A DNA stretch of 55,010 nt from an uncultured Bacteroidales bacterium (GTDB taxonomy: Bacteria; Bacteroidota; Bacteroidia; Bacteroidales; Paludibacteraceae), in contig CALEPS010000067.1 of NCBI GenBank assembly GCA_937910305.1, positions 1-55,010 on the forward strand, written 5' to 3'. Below, in pieces: positions 1-8,406 of the stretch. The notes under the pieces were generated by a model. The model made no database searches, was not told where the DNA came from, and saw only the letters and a program-made list of their open reading frames with translations. Made by a program: the position numbers and the translations under genes. Each line of letters opens with the position of its first letter. Within the stretch, counting starts at the first letter, position 1.

Positions 1-1
1 T

Positions 2-625
2 CCGAACATGCAGATCTGCGCCCCGCGTACGGCGGAGGACCTGAAAGAGATGCTGACCCTCGCCGAGAACTTGGAAGGACCGGTGGCGATAAGGTATCCA
101 CGCGGCAGAGCCGCAGTGGACGAATTACGAATTACGAATTACGAATTACGACGAGAGGAAGTCAGATACGGCAAAGGCGTGAAGTTGCGTGACGGAGAAG
201 ATATTGCCGTTCTGACTATCGGAGCGATAGGAAACACCATGGCGGAAGCGATAGAGTCTGTCAGTCCGAAGGACGGTCTGTCAGCAAAGCGGTCTGTCAG
301 TGAAACGGTCTGTCAGTCCGAAGGACGGTCCGTGAGCTTTGCGCACTATGATATGCGGTGGCTCAAGCCTCTGGACGAGGAGATACTGCACGAAGTGGGT
401 AAGAAATACAAGACCATCGTAACTGCCGAAGACGGTATGATTGCTGGAGGACTGGGAAGCGCCGTATTGGAATGGATGGCTGACCACGGCTATACGCCAC
501 GAGTGATCCGTCTCGGAGTGAACGATCAATTTGTAGAACACGGCTCTACCAAAGAGCTCTATCATATGTTAAAACTTGATAAGGAAGGACTATGCGAATC
601 GTTATTGCAGGTGCCGGTGAAGTAG
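2..625 (+). CDS. dxs: 1-deoxy-D-xylulose-5-phosphate synthase, C-terminal part (5' end outside window)
   Basis: This is the C-terminal third of DXS, the thiamine-diphosphate enzyme that makes DXP from pyruvate and glyceraldehyde-3-phosphate in the MEP isoprenoid pathway. The visible part opens with PNMQICAPRTAEDLKEML and VAIRYPRG, followed by the transketolase C-terminal domain (YDMRWLKPLDEEIL, EDGMIAGGLGSAVLEW). The reading frame is open from the window edge, so the real start is upstream. Two stretches have no counterpart in the family. One follows YPRG (GC hairpin at about 104-116 plus four aattacg heptamers at 123-150). The other is at about 257-336 (ctgtcag mini-hairpin repeats). Both keep the frame. 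The 3' end overlaps trkA by 34 bp, so the two genes are co-transcribed. Confidence 0.9.
   Translation, partial: PNMQICAPRTAEDLKEMLTLAENLEGPVAIRYPRGRAAVDELRITNYELRREEVRYGKGVKLRDGEDIAVLTIGAIGNTMAEAIESVSPKDGLSAKRSVSETVCQSEGRSVSFAHYDMRWLKPLDEEILHEVGKKYKTIVTAEDGMIAGGLGSAVLEWMADHGYTPRVIRLGVNDQFVEHGSTKELYHMLKLDKEGLCESLLQVPVK
123..150 (+). repeat. heptamer array (aattacg)x4 inside dxs
   Basis: Four perfect tandem copies of aattacg, read in frame as part of Dxs. The same heptamer recurs in the array before the MBOAT gene at 4785-4798. Confidence 0.9.
257..336 (+). repeat. GC mini-hairpin repeat array inside dxs
   Basis: Repeated units made of ctgtcag plus a small hairpin core plus ggt. The cores differ between units: gtcc-gaa-ggac, gc-aaa-gc, tgaaac. 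The array is read in frame between NTMAEAIES and the conserved YDMRWLKPLDEE segment. It belongs to the same family as the arrays in coaE, the MBOAT gene and ilvE, and those around the S23-like gene at 40039. Confidence 0.85.
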
Positions 626-1926
626 GCACGCACTTGGCAAAGTTGCTGAGCCGCGAAGACATGGAAATCAGTCTGCTGGACGAGAGCCAGGAGCGCTTGG
701 GAGACCTCAGCGCCAACTACGACATGCTCACCAAAGTGGGCAACCCCACCTCTATCCGCGACCTGCGTGAGATAGGCGTGAAGGACTGCGACCTCTTCAT
801 TTCCGTCACTCCACACGAGACGGAGAACATGACGGCTTGTCTCATTGCCAACTCATTAGGTGCAAAGCGCACGCTGGCACGCATCGACAACTACGAATAC
901 CTGCTGCCCGAGAACCGGAAATTCTTTGAGAACATGGGTCTCAACCATCTCATCTATCCGGAAGTGCTCGCAGCCAACGAGATTGAAGAGAGCCTGCGGA
1001 CAAACTGGATGCGCTATCACCTCCATCTGGGACAAGGTGCGCTGGAGCTTTGCGTGGTCAAGGTGAGGACAGGAGCCAAGGTAGTAGGCCAGCCCTTCTC
1101 ATCCGGCATCTACAACCACGGCAAATACCGCATCGTAGCTATCAAACGCGGACAAGAGACCATCATCCCACGCGGTAACGACTGTGTGGAAGAGAACGAC
1201 ATGGTTTATTGCGTGTGCCCCAAAGAGAGCATGGAGTTCATGCGTGAAGAGCTGGGCAAGTCGAAACGCGAGATCAATAATGTGATTTTCTTCGGCGGCG
1301 GACGCGTCGCACGCAAAGCGGCTACCGAACTGACGGATGAGATGAATATCAAGATCATCGAGAAAGACCGTGAGCTTTGCAACATCCTGAGCGAGAAAGT
1401 ACCGAACGCACTGATCATCAATGCCGATGGAAGCGACATGGACGTACTCAAGGAAGAAGGTATTCAGGACGCAGACGCTTTCGTAGCCGTAACCGACAGC
1501 AGCGAAGCGAACATCTTTGCCTGCCTTGCCGCACAGCGTTTCGGCGTACGCAAGACCATCGCAGAAGTAGAGAACCTCGATTATATACCGATGGCGGAAG
1601 GGTTGGATATAGGAGCGGTGCTGAACAAAAAGACCATCGCCGCCAGTTATATCTACCAGATGCTGCTGGACGCTTCCGTCCGCGGCGTGCACAATCTGAC
1701 GAGCGCGGACGCCGAGATCGTGGAGTTCTACGCCAAAGAAGGCAGTACGATCACCCGTCACAAGGTCAAGGACGTGAACCTGCCGGAGGAAGCCAATATC
1801 GGCGGCATTGTACGCGCAGGAGAAGGCATATTGGTTAACGGCGAGACGCAGATCATTGCAGGCGATTTGGTCGTTGTGTTCTGCAAGAGCCATGTAATCA
1901 GACATTTAGAGAGATTCTTCAAATGA
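592..1926 (+). CDS. trkA: Trk potassium uptake regulator TrkA
   Basis: Cytoplasmic NAD(H)-binding peripheral subunit of the Trk K+ transporter, which gates TrkH. It has 444 residues, the usual length. Two RCK halves are visible. The first Rossmann motif is GAGEVG near residues 7-12; the second is GGGRVA near residue 235. Each is followed by an RCK_C segment. The start ATG lies inside the end of dxs after an AAGGAAGG ribosome site. The stop overlaps the trkH start as ATGA (1923-1926), which indicates translational coupling of the two subunits. Confidence 0.93.
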   Translation: MRIVIAGAGEVGTHLAKLLSREDMEISLLDESQERLGDLSANYDMLTKVGNPTSIRDLREIGVKDCDLFISVTPHETENMTACLIANSLGAKRTLARIDNYEYLLPENRKFFENMGLNHLIYPEVLAANEIEESLRTNWMRYHLHLGQGALELCVVKVRTGAKVVGQPFSSGIYNHGKYRIVAIKRGQETIIPRGNDCVEENDMVYCVCPKESMEFMREELGKSKREINNVIFFGGGRVARKAATELTDEMNIKIIEKDRELCNILSEKVPNALIINADGSDMDVLKEEGIQDADAFVAVTDSSEANIFACLAAQRFGVRKTIAEVENLDYIPMAEGLDIGAVLNKKTIAASYIYQMLLDASVRGVHNLTSADAEIVEFYAKEGSTITRHKVKDVNLPEEANIGGIVRAGEGILVNGETQIIAGDLVVVFCKSHVIRHLERFFK

Positions 1927-3371
1927 CCCGTACATTCAATTGGCGCATAGTATTCAAGACGATGGGAGTGCTCACCACTCTCGAGGCGTTCTTTATGCTT
2001 ATCCCTACCCTCACCGCCTGGTGGTACGACGAACCGGATCTGGGCACCTGGGTTGTCTCCAGTGCCATCACATGGCTCAGCAGCTGGTGGATGCTCCTCG
2101 CCGGACGGAGAGCCGAACGGCGTGTAGGCGAACGAGAGGGATACGTGATCGTAGCCACGGTGTGGGTCGTCTATTCGATCTTCGGCCTGCTGCCTTTCTG
2201 GCTCAGCGGTGCGCTGCCGAGCCTCACCGACGCATGGTACGAGACCATGGCGGGATTCACTACCACCGGCTCTACCGTCTTCACCGATGTTGCGGCGCAG
2301 AGCCATTCGATACTCCTCTGGCGCGCCCTGATGCAATGGATCGGCGGTATGGGAATTATCGTCCTTTCCGTAGCCATCCTGCCTATGTTCGGACTGGGCG
2401 GAATGCAGCTCTACAGCGCCGAAGTGACAGGCGTCAGTTACGAGAAACTGAGTCCGCGTATTGCCGACACAGCCAAACATATGTGGATCACGTATATCGG
2501 TCTGACGATCGCCGAAGGAGTGCTGCTATGGCTCTTCGGGATGGGTAAGTTCGATGCCGTATGCCATTCGCTGGCAACAATCTCTACCGGCGGTTTTGCT
2601 ACTCATAATGACAGCGTGATCGGTTTCGGTCCGGCTATCCAGTGGATCATAATGATCTTCATGCTCCTCTCCGGAATCAATTTCACACAACTGATCTATC
2701 TCTTCCGTGGCAAGCCGCAGCGCATCGTGCATGACGAAGAGACGCGGTGGTACACCGGGGCATGCGTGGTGGCAGGACTGGTACTGGCAACCGGGTTATT
2801 TATCTACACCGGCCAATGGAACAGTATCCGCTACGGTTTCTTCACCGCCGTCGCTACTGTCACCAGCACGGGTTTTGTTGCAGCCGACTACATGATCTGG
2901 CCGCCGGTGCTGTGGGTGATCGTCTTCTTCCTGATGTTCACAGGAGGTGCCAGCGGTTCGACTGCCGGAGGTATCAAATGGGTGCGGATAGGTATCTTTG
3001 CCAAATCCGCGCTGACAGAGATCAAACGGCGTATTCATCCCAATGCCGTCATTCCGGTGCGGTTCAACGGCCGCACGATCAACGACTCTACGAAGATCAA
3101 TATCATGGCATTCATGTTCTTCTATATCCTTATTATCGGTCTGGCAACGCTTTGGTTCTGCGGCTGCGGCATCGGTTTTGACGAAGCATTCGGTATAGCC
3201 GTGTCCATGATCGGCAATGTGGGTGTGTCTATCGGTCAATGGGGGTCAAGCGGATGCTATGCGGCGTTGCCGGTTGCCGCTAAATGGGTGGCTACGTTTG
3301 TAATGCTCATCGGACGTCTGGAGATATTCACTGTATTACTGCTCTTCAGCAGAGCTTTGTGGAAGAAATGA
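1923..3371 (+). CDS. trkH: Trk potassium transporter membrane subunit TrkH
   Basis: Polytopic inner-membrane K+ channel-like subunit of 482 residues that works with TrkA. The four degenerate pore loops are recognisable: FTTTGSTV, ISTGGFATH, TSTGFVAADY and the last one around GNVGVSIGQWG. The start is fixed by the ATGA overlap with trkA. No repeat insertion is visible in trkA or trkH, unlike dxs, MBOAT and coaE around them. Confidence 0.93.
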   Translation: MTRTFNWRIVFKTMGVLTTLEAFFMLIPTLTAWWYDEPDLGTWVVSSAITWLSSWWMLLAGRRAERRVGEREGYVIVATVWVVYSIFGLLPFWLSGALPSLTDAWYETMAGFTTTGSTVFTDVAAQSHSILLWRALMQWIGGMGIIVLSVAILPMFGLGGMQLYSAEVTGVSYEKLSPRIADTAKHMWITYIGLTIAEGVLLWLFGMGKFDAVCHSLATISTGGFATHNDSVIGFGPAIQWIIMIFMLLSGINFTQLIYLFRGKPQRIVHDEETRWYTGACVVAGLVLATGLFIYTGQWNSIRYGFFTAVATVTSTGFVAADYMIWPPVLWVIVFFLMFTGGASGSTAGGIKWVRIGIFAKSALTEIKRRIHPNAVIPVRFNGRTINDSTKINIMAFMFFYILIIGLATLWFCGCGIGFDEAFGIAVSMIGNVGVSIGQWGSSGCYAALPVAAKWVATFVMLIGRLEIFTVLLLFSRALWKK

Positions 3372-3375
3372 AAAG

Positions 3376-3432
3376 AATGTACGAAGGAATAATGTACGAT
3401 GTACGAAGGAACGATGTACGATGTACGAAGGG
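3376..3432 (+). repeat. gtacgaa/gtacgat repeat array between trkH and the SGNH gene
   Basis: Tandem gtacgaa, gtacgat and ggaacgat units fill the spacer. The same family recurs in frame in dapB (9460-9490) and in the M6 peptidase gene (43168-43201), downstream of the POT gene (14786-14797), and upstream of grpE (54844-54880). Confidence 0.85.
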
Positions 3433-3462
3433 ACGGATTAAGAGGGAAAGGATGGAGATAAA

Positions 3463-4776
3463 GTGAAACCGTATAAGGTACTTATATTTATAGTCTGTTG
3501 TTTTGCAAGTCTGGCTGCGCTATGTGTGGTGTTGCCCGGACGGATTGCTGTTGGAGACAAAGAGCTTCGCTGGCCTACCTTGGCAGAGGTGTTTGAAGAG
3601 AAGGAGTCCGCAAAGTCCTTAGAGTCTTTAGACTCCTTAGAAACATTAGAAACCACAGAGCCCCAAGACACCGCTATTTCGGAAGGGCAAGACACTATTG
3701 CCCCGAAACCCAAGCCTCCTATTCCCAAAGTGCCGGTCGATTCAGTTACTGACAGCCGTATGTTCCTTGCTGCTTTCTATGCTTCGCTGGCGGAGAGCAG
3801 TGATCGTGTAGTGCGCGTGTTGCACTATGGTGACAGCCAGATAGAGGAGGACAGGATGAGTCAGCAGATCCGCGAGAAACTGCAAGCGCTGTACGGCGGA
3901 CAGGGTTGCGGACTGATGCCGCTGGCACAAACCATTCCTAACAAGACCGTACATCAGCAACTGCGCATGAACGGGCGGTTCGTCCAACCCGCACAAGGTC
4001 CGAGGCGGTATCTGGTTTACGGACCTAAAAGAGACCAGAGAGAGGACGGCATGTACGGCGTCATGGGACAAGTGACGATGATGAACGACAGTCTCGTCAA
4101 AGGCAGCGAAGAGGTGACGGCGGTCTGCACACCGCTCATTCCCACCGCGCAATATACCCGGTGGAAAGTGTTTGCGGACACGTCCATCCACTATACCTTC
4201 GCCGGCGATACGGTCTTTCTGTCCGGACACGGAGCGGTCTATGGACTCTCGCAAGAGAGCGACAAGGGCGTCATCGTGGACAACATACCTATGCGGGGGT
4301 GTCTGGGATTGGTGTTTTCCAAGATGGATGGGACGCAACTGTCCTCTTTCTACCGGGACCAACATGTCAAACTTATTATCATGCAGTTCGGCGGCAATGC
4401 CATCCCCTTCAATGAGAACCCCGGCACCATTTCCGGCATCGTGAAGGGTCTGCGCGAACAGGTGCAGTACGTACAGTCATGCGCCCCGGAGGCTTCGATA
4501 CTGTTTATCGGTCCGAGCGATATGCTCACTCAGGAAGAAGGCGAATGGATCTCTTATCCGATGGTGTCTTACATGGACCGGCTGCTGCGCAAGATGGCGC
4601 TGGAAGAAAACATAGCCTATTTCAGCCTCTTCCGGTGGATGGGCGGAGCAGGCAGTATGAAGAGATGGCAGGAGATAGGTCTGGCAGGTTCGGACGGCGT
4701 ACATTTCACAAGAGCCGGTGCCCGCAAAGCCGGCAATGCCGTCGCGGAATGGATTATAGAGGGAATTAAAAATTAA
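3463..4776 (+). CDS. secreted SGNH/GDSL-family esterase, probable O-acetylation partner
   Basis: 437-residue envelope protein with one N-terminal hydrophobic anchor (about residues 6-26). A low-complexity Ser-Leu-Glu and Pro/Lys linker covers about 48-92, and an SGNH hydrolase domain follows. The block I motif is HYGDSQIEED (GDS at 123-125); the C-terminal catalytic Asp/His motif is DGVHF. GDSL proteins next to an MBOAT gene usually transfer or remove acetyl groups on extracellular polysaccharide. The start is GTG after AGGATGGAG. The last codons (IKN, stop) are already part of the aattaaa heptamer array, so the C-terminus is repeat-derived. The substrate cannot be read from the sequence. Confidence 0.8.
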   Translation: MKPYKVLIFIVCCFASLAALCVVLPGRIAVGDKELRWPTLAEVFEEKESAKSLESLDSLETLETTEPQDTAISEGQDTIAPKPKPPIPKVPVDSVTDSRMFLAAFYASLAESSDRVVRVLHYGDSQIEEDRMSQQIREKLQALYGGQGCGLMPLAQTIPNKTVHQQLRMNGRFVQPAQGPRRYLVYGPKRDQREDGMYGVMGQVTMMNDSLVKGSEEVTAVCTPLIPTAQYTRWKVFADTSIHYTFAGDTVFLSGHGAVYGLSQESDKGVIVDNIPMRGCLGLVFSKMDGTQLSSFYRDQHVKLIIMQFGGNAIPFNENPGTISGIVKGLREQVQYVQSCAPEASILFIGPSDMLTQEEGEWISYPMVSYMDRLLRKMALEENIAYFSLFRWMGGAGSMKRWQEIGLAGSDGVHFTRAGARKAGNAVAEWIIEGIKN

Positions 4777-4798
4777 AAATTAAAAATTACGAATTACG
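4764..4798 (+). repeat. heptamer array (aattaaa)x3 + (aattacg)x2
   Basis: Five consecutive heptamers switch from aattaaa to aattacg with no break in period. The array contains the stop codon of the SGNH gene and abuts the N-terminal codons of the MBOAT gene. Confidence 0.9.
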
Positions 4799-4840
4799 GA
4801 TTTTCTTCATCACATATTTGCCTTTGACGCGAACTCGCCG

Positions 4841-6820
4841 TTGCTGTTCACCCAGTTCTATTTCTGGGCGTTCTTTGCGCTGGTCTTCGCACTGTTTGCG
4901 TTGATAGTAGAAAGACCGCGGCAGAGCCGCTCAAAGTCGAAAGTCGAAAGCCGTTTGCACTTGCGCAACGTCTATCTGCTGTTCGTCAGCTGGTTCTTCT
5001 ACTACAAGACCAGCGGACTGTTTCTGCTTATTCTGGCTTTTGTCACCCTCTCCGACTGGATCATAGCGAAAAACCTCTCCCCGAGGTGTTCTACGGACGG
5101 CCACTGGCAGTCCGATCGAGCAGAGCTCTTCACCCACCCAAGGGAGGGAGAAAAAGCCCCTCCCCGCTCTAAACGTGATTTTTCTCTTCTGGTGCTCTCC
5201 GTCGTCATTGACCTCGGACTACTGGCTTATTTCAAATACGCCTATTTCTTCACGAACATGATCAATGATCTGTTCGGCACAGGTTTTCGGGTATTTGACA
5301 TCTTTGCCTACATCGGCAACGGTTTCAGCGAAGCAGGACGTTTCTCAGTGGACACGATCGTGCTGCCGGTGGGAATCTCGTTCTATATCTTCCAGGTGAT
5401 TTCCTATACGGCGGATGTCTATCGCAGAAGGATTCAGCCGGTGAAGAACATTCTGGACTTCGGGTTCTACGTGTCTTTCTTCCCGCAGTTGGTAGCAGGT
5501 CCTATCGTTCGCGCGGAGGAGTTCATCCCGCAGCTGTACAAGCCTTACCGTCTGAGCCGCAGAGCGTTCGGTATTGCGGTGTTTTGGATACTAAACGGTT
5601 TGGCGAAGAAGATTATCATGTCGGATTACCTGGCAGTAAACCTGATAGACCGTGTGTTTGACAACCCGCTGCTCTTCTCCGGCTTTGAGAACCTCTTTGC
5701 GCTCTTTGCCTACTCGCTGCAAGTGTATGCGGACTTCTCTGGCTACACGGATATAGCCATCGGCGTAGCTATGCTGATGGGTTTCTATCTGCCGATGAAC
5801 TTCAACAGCCCTTATAAATCGCAGAGTCCGCAGGAGTTCTGGCGGCGGTGGCATATGTCGCTCGGACGCTGGCTCAAGACGTATCTCTATATTCCGCTAG
5901 GCGGCAACAGAAGAATCGGTTTCGGTACCTATTTCTGGCTCAGCCTCATTGCGTTTGTCTCTGCGGCGCTCACCGGCTGGTGGTGGCAGATACTGGTGCC
6001 GTTTGGGGTGTTTATAGCGGGCGTATGGGTATGGGATCATTGGATCGGCAAAAACGCTTCCGTCGAAAGGCGCAAGTTGCTCTACGCGAACTTGAACTCA
6101 TTCATCACACAGGTTCTGGGCGGTCTGTGGCACGGCGCGAGTTGGAACTTCATCATCTGGGGCGGTATCAACGGTATCGGAATGATCGTAGAGAAGATCT
6201 GGCGGGGCATGAACTGGCATGTACGGATGGCATGTATCTCTCTGCTCACCGGCGGACTCTGGCTCGCGGTCTATTATACGAACCTGCCTGCATGGAGGCT
6301 CTTCGCCGTCTGGGCAAGTGCTATATGGATCGGTACTACCATCCGATATATCTGGTGGCTGGTCACTCCTTACAGCGGAGCGGTCTTACAGCGGAGCGGT
6401 CTTACAGCAAAGCGGTCTTATAGCAACGCGGTCACTGCTTTGGGCAAGGCCTGGGCGGTAATACAGACTTTCACTTTTATCACTTTCACGCGTCTGTTCT
6501 TCCGTTCCTCCAGCAATCTGGACCCTGCTACTGCCAACGAGGTAGCATGGGCGACAGCGAAAAACATGGTAAACCAGATCGGCGGAGCGTGGAATAACGC
6601 TATCATTCCTGATTTCCTATGGGAATACCGATGGGTGGTGGCAATGTTCGTTGCCGGCATGGTCATTCACTGGCTTCCGACCAACTGGAAAAGGCGGTAC
6701 CGTCTGGCGTTCAGCGCTATGCCGCTATGGCTGATGGTGATAGCAGTTTGTGTTGCCATCGTCGTAATATACCAGTTCGTCTCAGCAGAAATGCAACCGT
6801 TTATATATTTCCAGTTCTAA
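4841..6820 (+). CDS. MBOAT-family O-acyltransferase (AlgI/DltB-like)
   Basis: Polytopic inner-membrane acyltransferase, 659 residues, probably loading acyl groups for the upstream SGNH protein. MBOAT hallmarks are PQLVAGPIVRAEEFIPQL, SPQEFWRRWHMSLGRWL and the catalytic-His region LGGLWHGASWNFIIWG. The TTG at 4841 is only the nearest standard start. The frame stays open upstream to 4784 and encodes FLHHIFAFDANSPLLFTQ, which matches the usual N-terminus, so translation may begin at a non-ATG codon at the repeat edge (for example ATT at 4793). Three in-frame insertions are visible: about 4916-4950 (RPRQSRSKSKVESR), a ~75-bp element at 5072-5150, and mini-hairpins at 6368-6433. Confidence 0.85.
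   Translation: MLFTQFYFWAFFALVFALFALIVERPRQSRSKSKVESRLHLRNVYLLFVSWFFYYKTSGLFLLILAFVTLSDWIIAKNLSPRCSTDGHWQSDRAELFTHPREGEKAPPRSKRDFSLLVLSVVIDLGLLAYFKYAYFFTNMINDLFGTGFRVFDIFAYIGNGFSEAGRFSVDTIVLPVGISFYIFQVISYTADVYRRRIQPVKNILDFGFYVSFFPQLVAGPIVRAEEFIPQLYKPYRLSRRAFGIAVFWILNGLAKKIIMSDYLAVNLIDRVFDNPLLFSGFENLFALFAYSLQVYADFSGYTDIAIGVAMLMGFYLPMNFNSPYKSQSPQEFWRRWHMSLGRWLKTYLYIPLGGNRRIGFGTYFWLSLIAFVSAALTGWWWQILVPFGVFIAGVWVWDHWIGKNASVERRKLLYANLNSFITQVLGGLWHGASWNFIIWGGINGIGMIVEKIWRGMNWHVRMACISLLTGGLWLAVYYTNLPAWRLFAVWASAIWIGTTIRYIWWLVTPYSGAVLQRSGLTAKRSYSNAVTALGKAWAVIQTFTFITFTRLFFRSSSNLDPATANEVAWATAKNMVNQIGGAWNNAIIPDFLWEYRWVVAMFVAGMVIHWLPTNWKRRYRLAFSAMPLWLMVIAVCVAIVVIYQFVSAEMQPFIYFQF
5072..5150 (+). repeat. 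~75-bp structured interspersed element, copy 1 (in frame in the MBOAT gene)
   Basis: This aligns with 38778-38853 and with the reverse complement of 7122-7201. The core shared by copies 1 and 3 is ttctacggacggcca, then ggcagtccgatcgagcagag. The core folds as cggac/gtccg around gcc/ggc. The ends are C-rich (cctctcccc) and G-rich (agggaggg), forming imperfect terminal inverted repeats. It is translated through in the MBOAT protein. Confidence 0.85.
6368..6433 (+). repeat. GC mini-hairpin repeat array in the MBOAT gene
   Basis: Four units of cttacag plus gcggagc, gcaaagc or gcaacgc plus ggt. They are read in frame near residues 508-531, before the conserved FTFITFTRLFFRSSSNL segment. Confidence 0.85.
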
Positions 6821-7656
6821 TGAAGAGTACAGAATACAGAGTACAGAGTACAGACCAAATCAGTCTGTCAGCAAAGCGATCTGTCAGTGAAACGGTCTGT
6901 CAGCAGAGCGGTCTGTCAGGCGAAGCCGGTCTGCCGGCTATTGTCGGCATCACAGGCGGCATCGGAAGTGGCAAGTCCACTATTGCCCGCGCACTCGCAG
7001 CGCGGGGATATGCGGTGTATGACTGTGACAAAGAGGCGAAACGTATTATCGCAGAGAACGCCGAAGTACAGCAGAAGATTATTGAGTTGCTGGGAGAAGA
7101 AGCCTTTACAAATCCCTCGGCTCCCTCTCTTGAGCGAGTGAAGAGCTCTGCTCGATCGGACTGCCGGCGGTCGTCCGTAGAACTCCCGGGGGGAGAGGTT
7201 TCCCCCATCTATAACACCTCCTATGTGGCGGAACGGGTTTTTGCCGAGCCGGAGTTGCTGGAGCGGTTGAATCAGATCGTTCACCCGGCTGTGAAGGAAG
7301 ATATCTTACAGCGAAGCGGTTCTACAGCAACGCGGTCCTACAGCGAAGCGGTCTTACAGGCGCAGCCGGTCTTATTCATCGAATCGGCAATCCTGTATGA
7401 GGCAGGTTTGGATGAAATATGCGACAAGATCATTGTGGTTGAAGCGCCGGAGGAAGTGCGGATAGAACGTACTATCCAACGTGACTATAACGGCGAAGCG
7501 ACAGAAGAGAATATCAATAAGGTACGCGCACGCATACAGGCGCAGAAAACATCATCCCCCCTCCATGGGGGGACCGAGAAGGGCTTCATTCTTATTAACG
7601 ACGGCCGTAAAAGTATCGATGAATTAGCAGAAGAGATAATCACACTCCTAAGCTAA
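6820..7656 (+). CDS. coaE: dephospho-CoA kinase with four repeat-derived insertions
   Basis: Last enzyme of CoA synthesis; it phosphorylates the 3'-OH of dephospho-CoA. The P-loop GITGGIGSGKST, YDCDKEAKR and VVEAPEEVRIERTIQRD identify it. The chosen ATG at 6820 overlaps the MBOAT stop (TAATG). About 279 residues are encoded against about 195-205 for the family. The excess is explained by repeats: an N-terminal extension of roughly 40 residues (gagtacag heptamers then ctgtcag mini-hairpins), the ~75-bp element in reverse at 7122-7201, mini-hairpins at 7306-7372, and a short C/G-rich hairpin at 7554-7590. The frame is intact throughout. The enzyme is normally essential, so the inserts must be tolerated or removed. 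Confidence 0.9.
   Translation: MKSTEYRVQSTDQISLSAKRSVSETVCQQSGLSGEAGLPAIVGITGGIGSGKSTIARALAARGYAVYDCDKEAKRIIAENAEVQQKIIELLGEEAFTNPSAPSLERVKSSARSDCRRSSVELPGGEVSPIYNTSYVAERVFAEPELLERLNQIVHPAVKEDILQRSGSTATRSYSEAVLQAQPVLFIESAILYEAGLDEICDKIIVVEAPEEVRIERTIQRDYNGEATEENINKVRARIQAQKTSSPLHGGTEKGFILINDGRKSIDELAEEIITLLS
6826..6940 (+). repeat. agtacag heptamers and ctgtcag mini-hairpins forming the CoaE N-terminal extension
   Basis: agtacag/aatacag heptamers (6826-6851) run into ctgtcag units with cores gcaaagc, tgaaac, gcagagc and ggcgaagcc. Everything between the start codon and the conserved core PAIVGITGG is repeat. Confidence 0.85.
7122..7201 (-). repeat. ~75-bp structured interspersed element, copy 2 (inverted, in frame in coaE)
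   Basis: Reverse-complement copy of the element at 5072-5150. In this orientation it is also an open frame and is read as LERVKSSARSDCRRSSVELP. The two coding copies therefore use opposite strands of the same element. Confidence 0.85.
7306..7372 (+). repeat. GC mini-hairpin repeat array in coaE
   Basis: Four units of cttacag (or ctacag) plus a core (gcgaagc, gcaacgc, gcgaagc, ggcgcagcc) plus ggt, in frame, just before the conserved LFIESAILYEAG segment. Confidence 0.85.
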
Positions 7657-7683
7657 TATAAATACAGCCTCAAATAAGTATCT

Positions 7684-7727
7684 CACCATAGGATCACCAT
7701 AGGATGACCATAGGATCACCATAGGAT
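7684..7727 (+). repeat. 11-bp tandem array (caccataggat)x4
   Basis: Four tandem 11-mers; the third begins with g instead of c. They lie in the coaE-lipoprotein spacer, upstream of the promoter at 7803. Confidence 0.9.
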
Positions 7728-7761
7728 GAATCGCCCATTTTGTCATTTTAGCTTCTTTTAC

Positions 7762-7782
7762 TATATATACGTAGTATATATA
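7762..7782. other. perfect palindrome centred on tatacgtagtata
   Basis: Nine-base arms tatatatac / gtatatata around gta, 20 bp upstream of the -33 element of the lipoprotein promoter. The same core recurs at 44048-44066, upstream of lptB. It could be an operator; nothing here names a regulator. Confidence 0.6.
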
Positions 7783-7802
7783 CTTTTGATTAGTTATTTT
7801 TA

Positions 7803-7834
7803 TTTGCATATATCAAAAAAAAGTAGTAATTTTG
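7803..7834 (+). promoter_or_regulatory. Bacteroidota-type promoter of the lipoprotein pair
   Basis: TTTG (7803-7806), 20 bp, TAATTTTG (7827-7834). An A-tract follows tttgcatatatc, as in the other promoters of this window. Confidence 0.8.
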
Positions 7835-7878
7835 CGGCCGAAATTGTGTAAAAGCAATAATAGATAAACAACTTATTT

Positions 7879-8394
7879 ATGAAAAAGTTTTTTTATGTAG
7901 CACTCATGTGCATGGTAAGCGCGGTATTTTTTAGTGCTTGCAACAAGAATGAGCCGGAAGATGGCGGAAACAAAGTGAATTATGACCAGATGATCGGTTC
8001 ATGGAAGTTAACCTCTTACTCCGTTCTTTGGAAGAACCTCGATGACAACACCACCGAGAAAGAGCTGAACTACACCGACGGTTATCTCGTTATTGAGAAG
8101 AAGAAAACCGACGACGGCGATGCGTATTTCTACAAGGAGAATTTCGCTGACGAGAGCCGCGAAGAGTACGAAGGCATGTTGGAAATCGACTCCAAGAACA
8201 ACCAAGTTTATTTCCGCGCAGAGGATGGTTTTCAGCGTAGAGACAATGCAGAAATCTATGATTTCAAGGTTTCGTTCCCGGAGAACGGCAAGATGGAGTG
8301 GGACTATCACACCACAGCGACCCACAGCAAAAACGGCGTTTCCCATCAATGCAAACGCGATGTAAAAGCAGTATTTGTAAAACAACTACAATAA
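7879..8394 (+). CDS. lipocalin-like lipoprotein
   Basis: 171 residues with a lipoprotein signal (FFSAC, Cys near 21). The rest looks like a small beta-barrel: MIGSWKLTSYSV resembles the GTW/GSW opening strand of lipocalin-like domains, followed by alternating strand-like segments. The ligand is unknown. It has its own promoter and is followed after 12 bp by a second small lipoprotein. The assignment to the lipocalin-like group is inferred from the N-terminal motif only. Confidence 0.65.
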   Translation: MKKFFYVALMCMVSAVFFSACNKNEPEDGGNKVNYDQMIGSWKLTSYSVLWKNLDDNTTEKELNYTDGYLVIEKKKTDDGDAYFYKENFADESREEYEGMLEIDSKNNQVYFRAEDGFQRRDNAEIYDFKVSFPENGKMEWDYHTTATHSKNGVSHQCKRDVKAVFVKQLQ

Positions 8395-8406
8395 ATTATC
8401 AAAAAA

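Noticed and set aside
3284..3466. Short open frame after trkH
   Set aside because: Entirely out-of-frame trkH end plus gtacgaa repeats.
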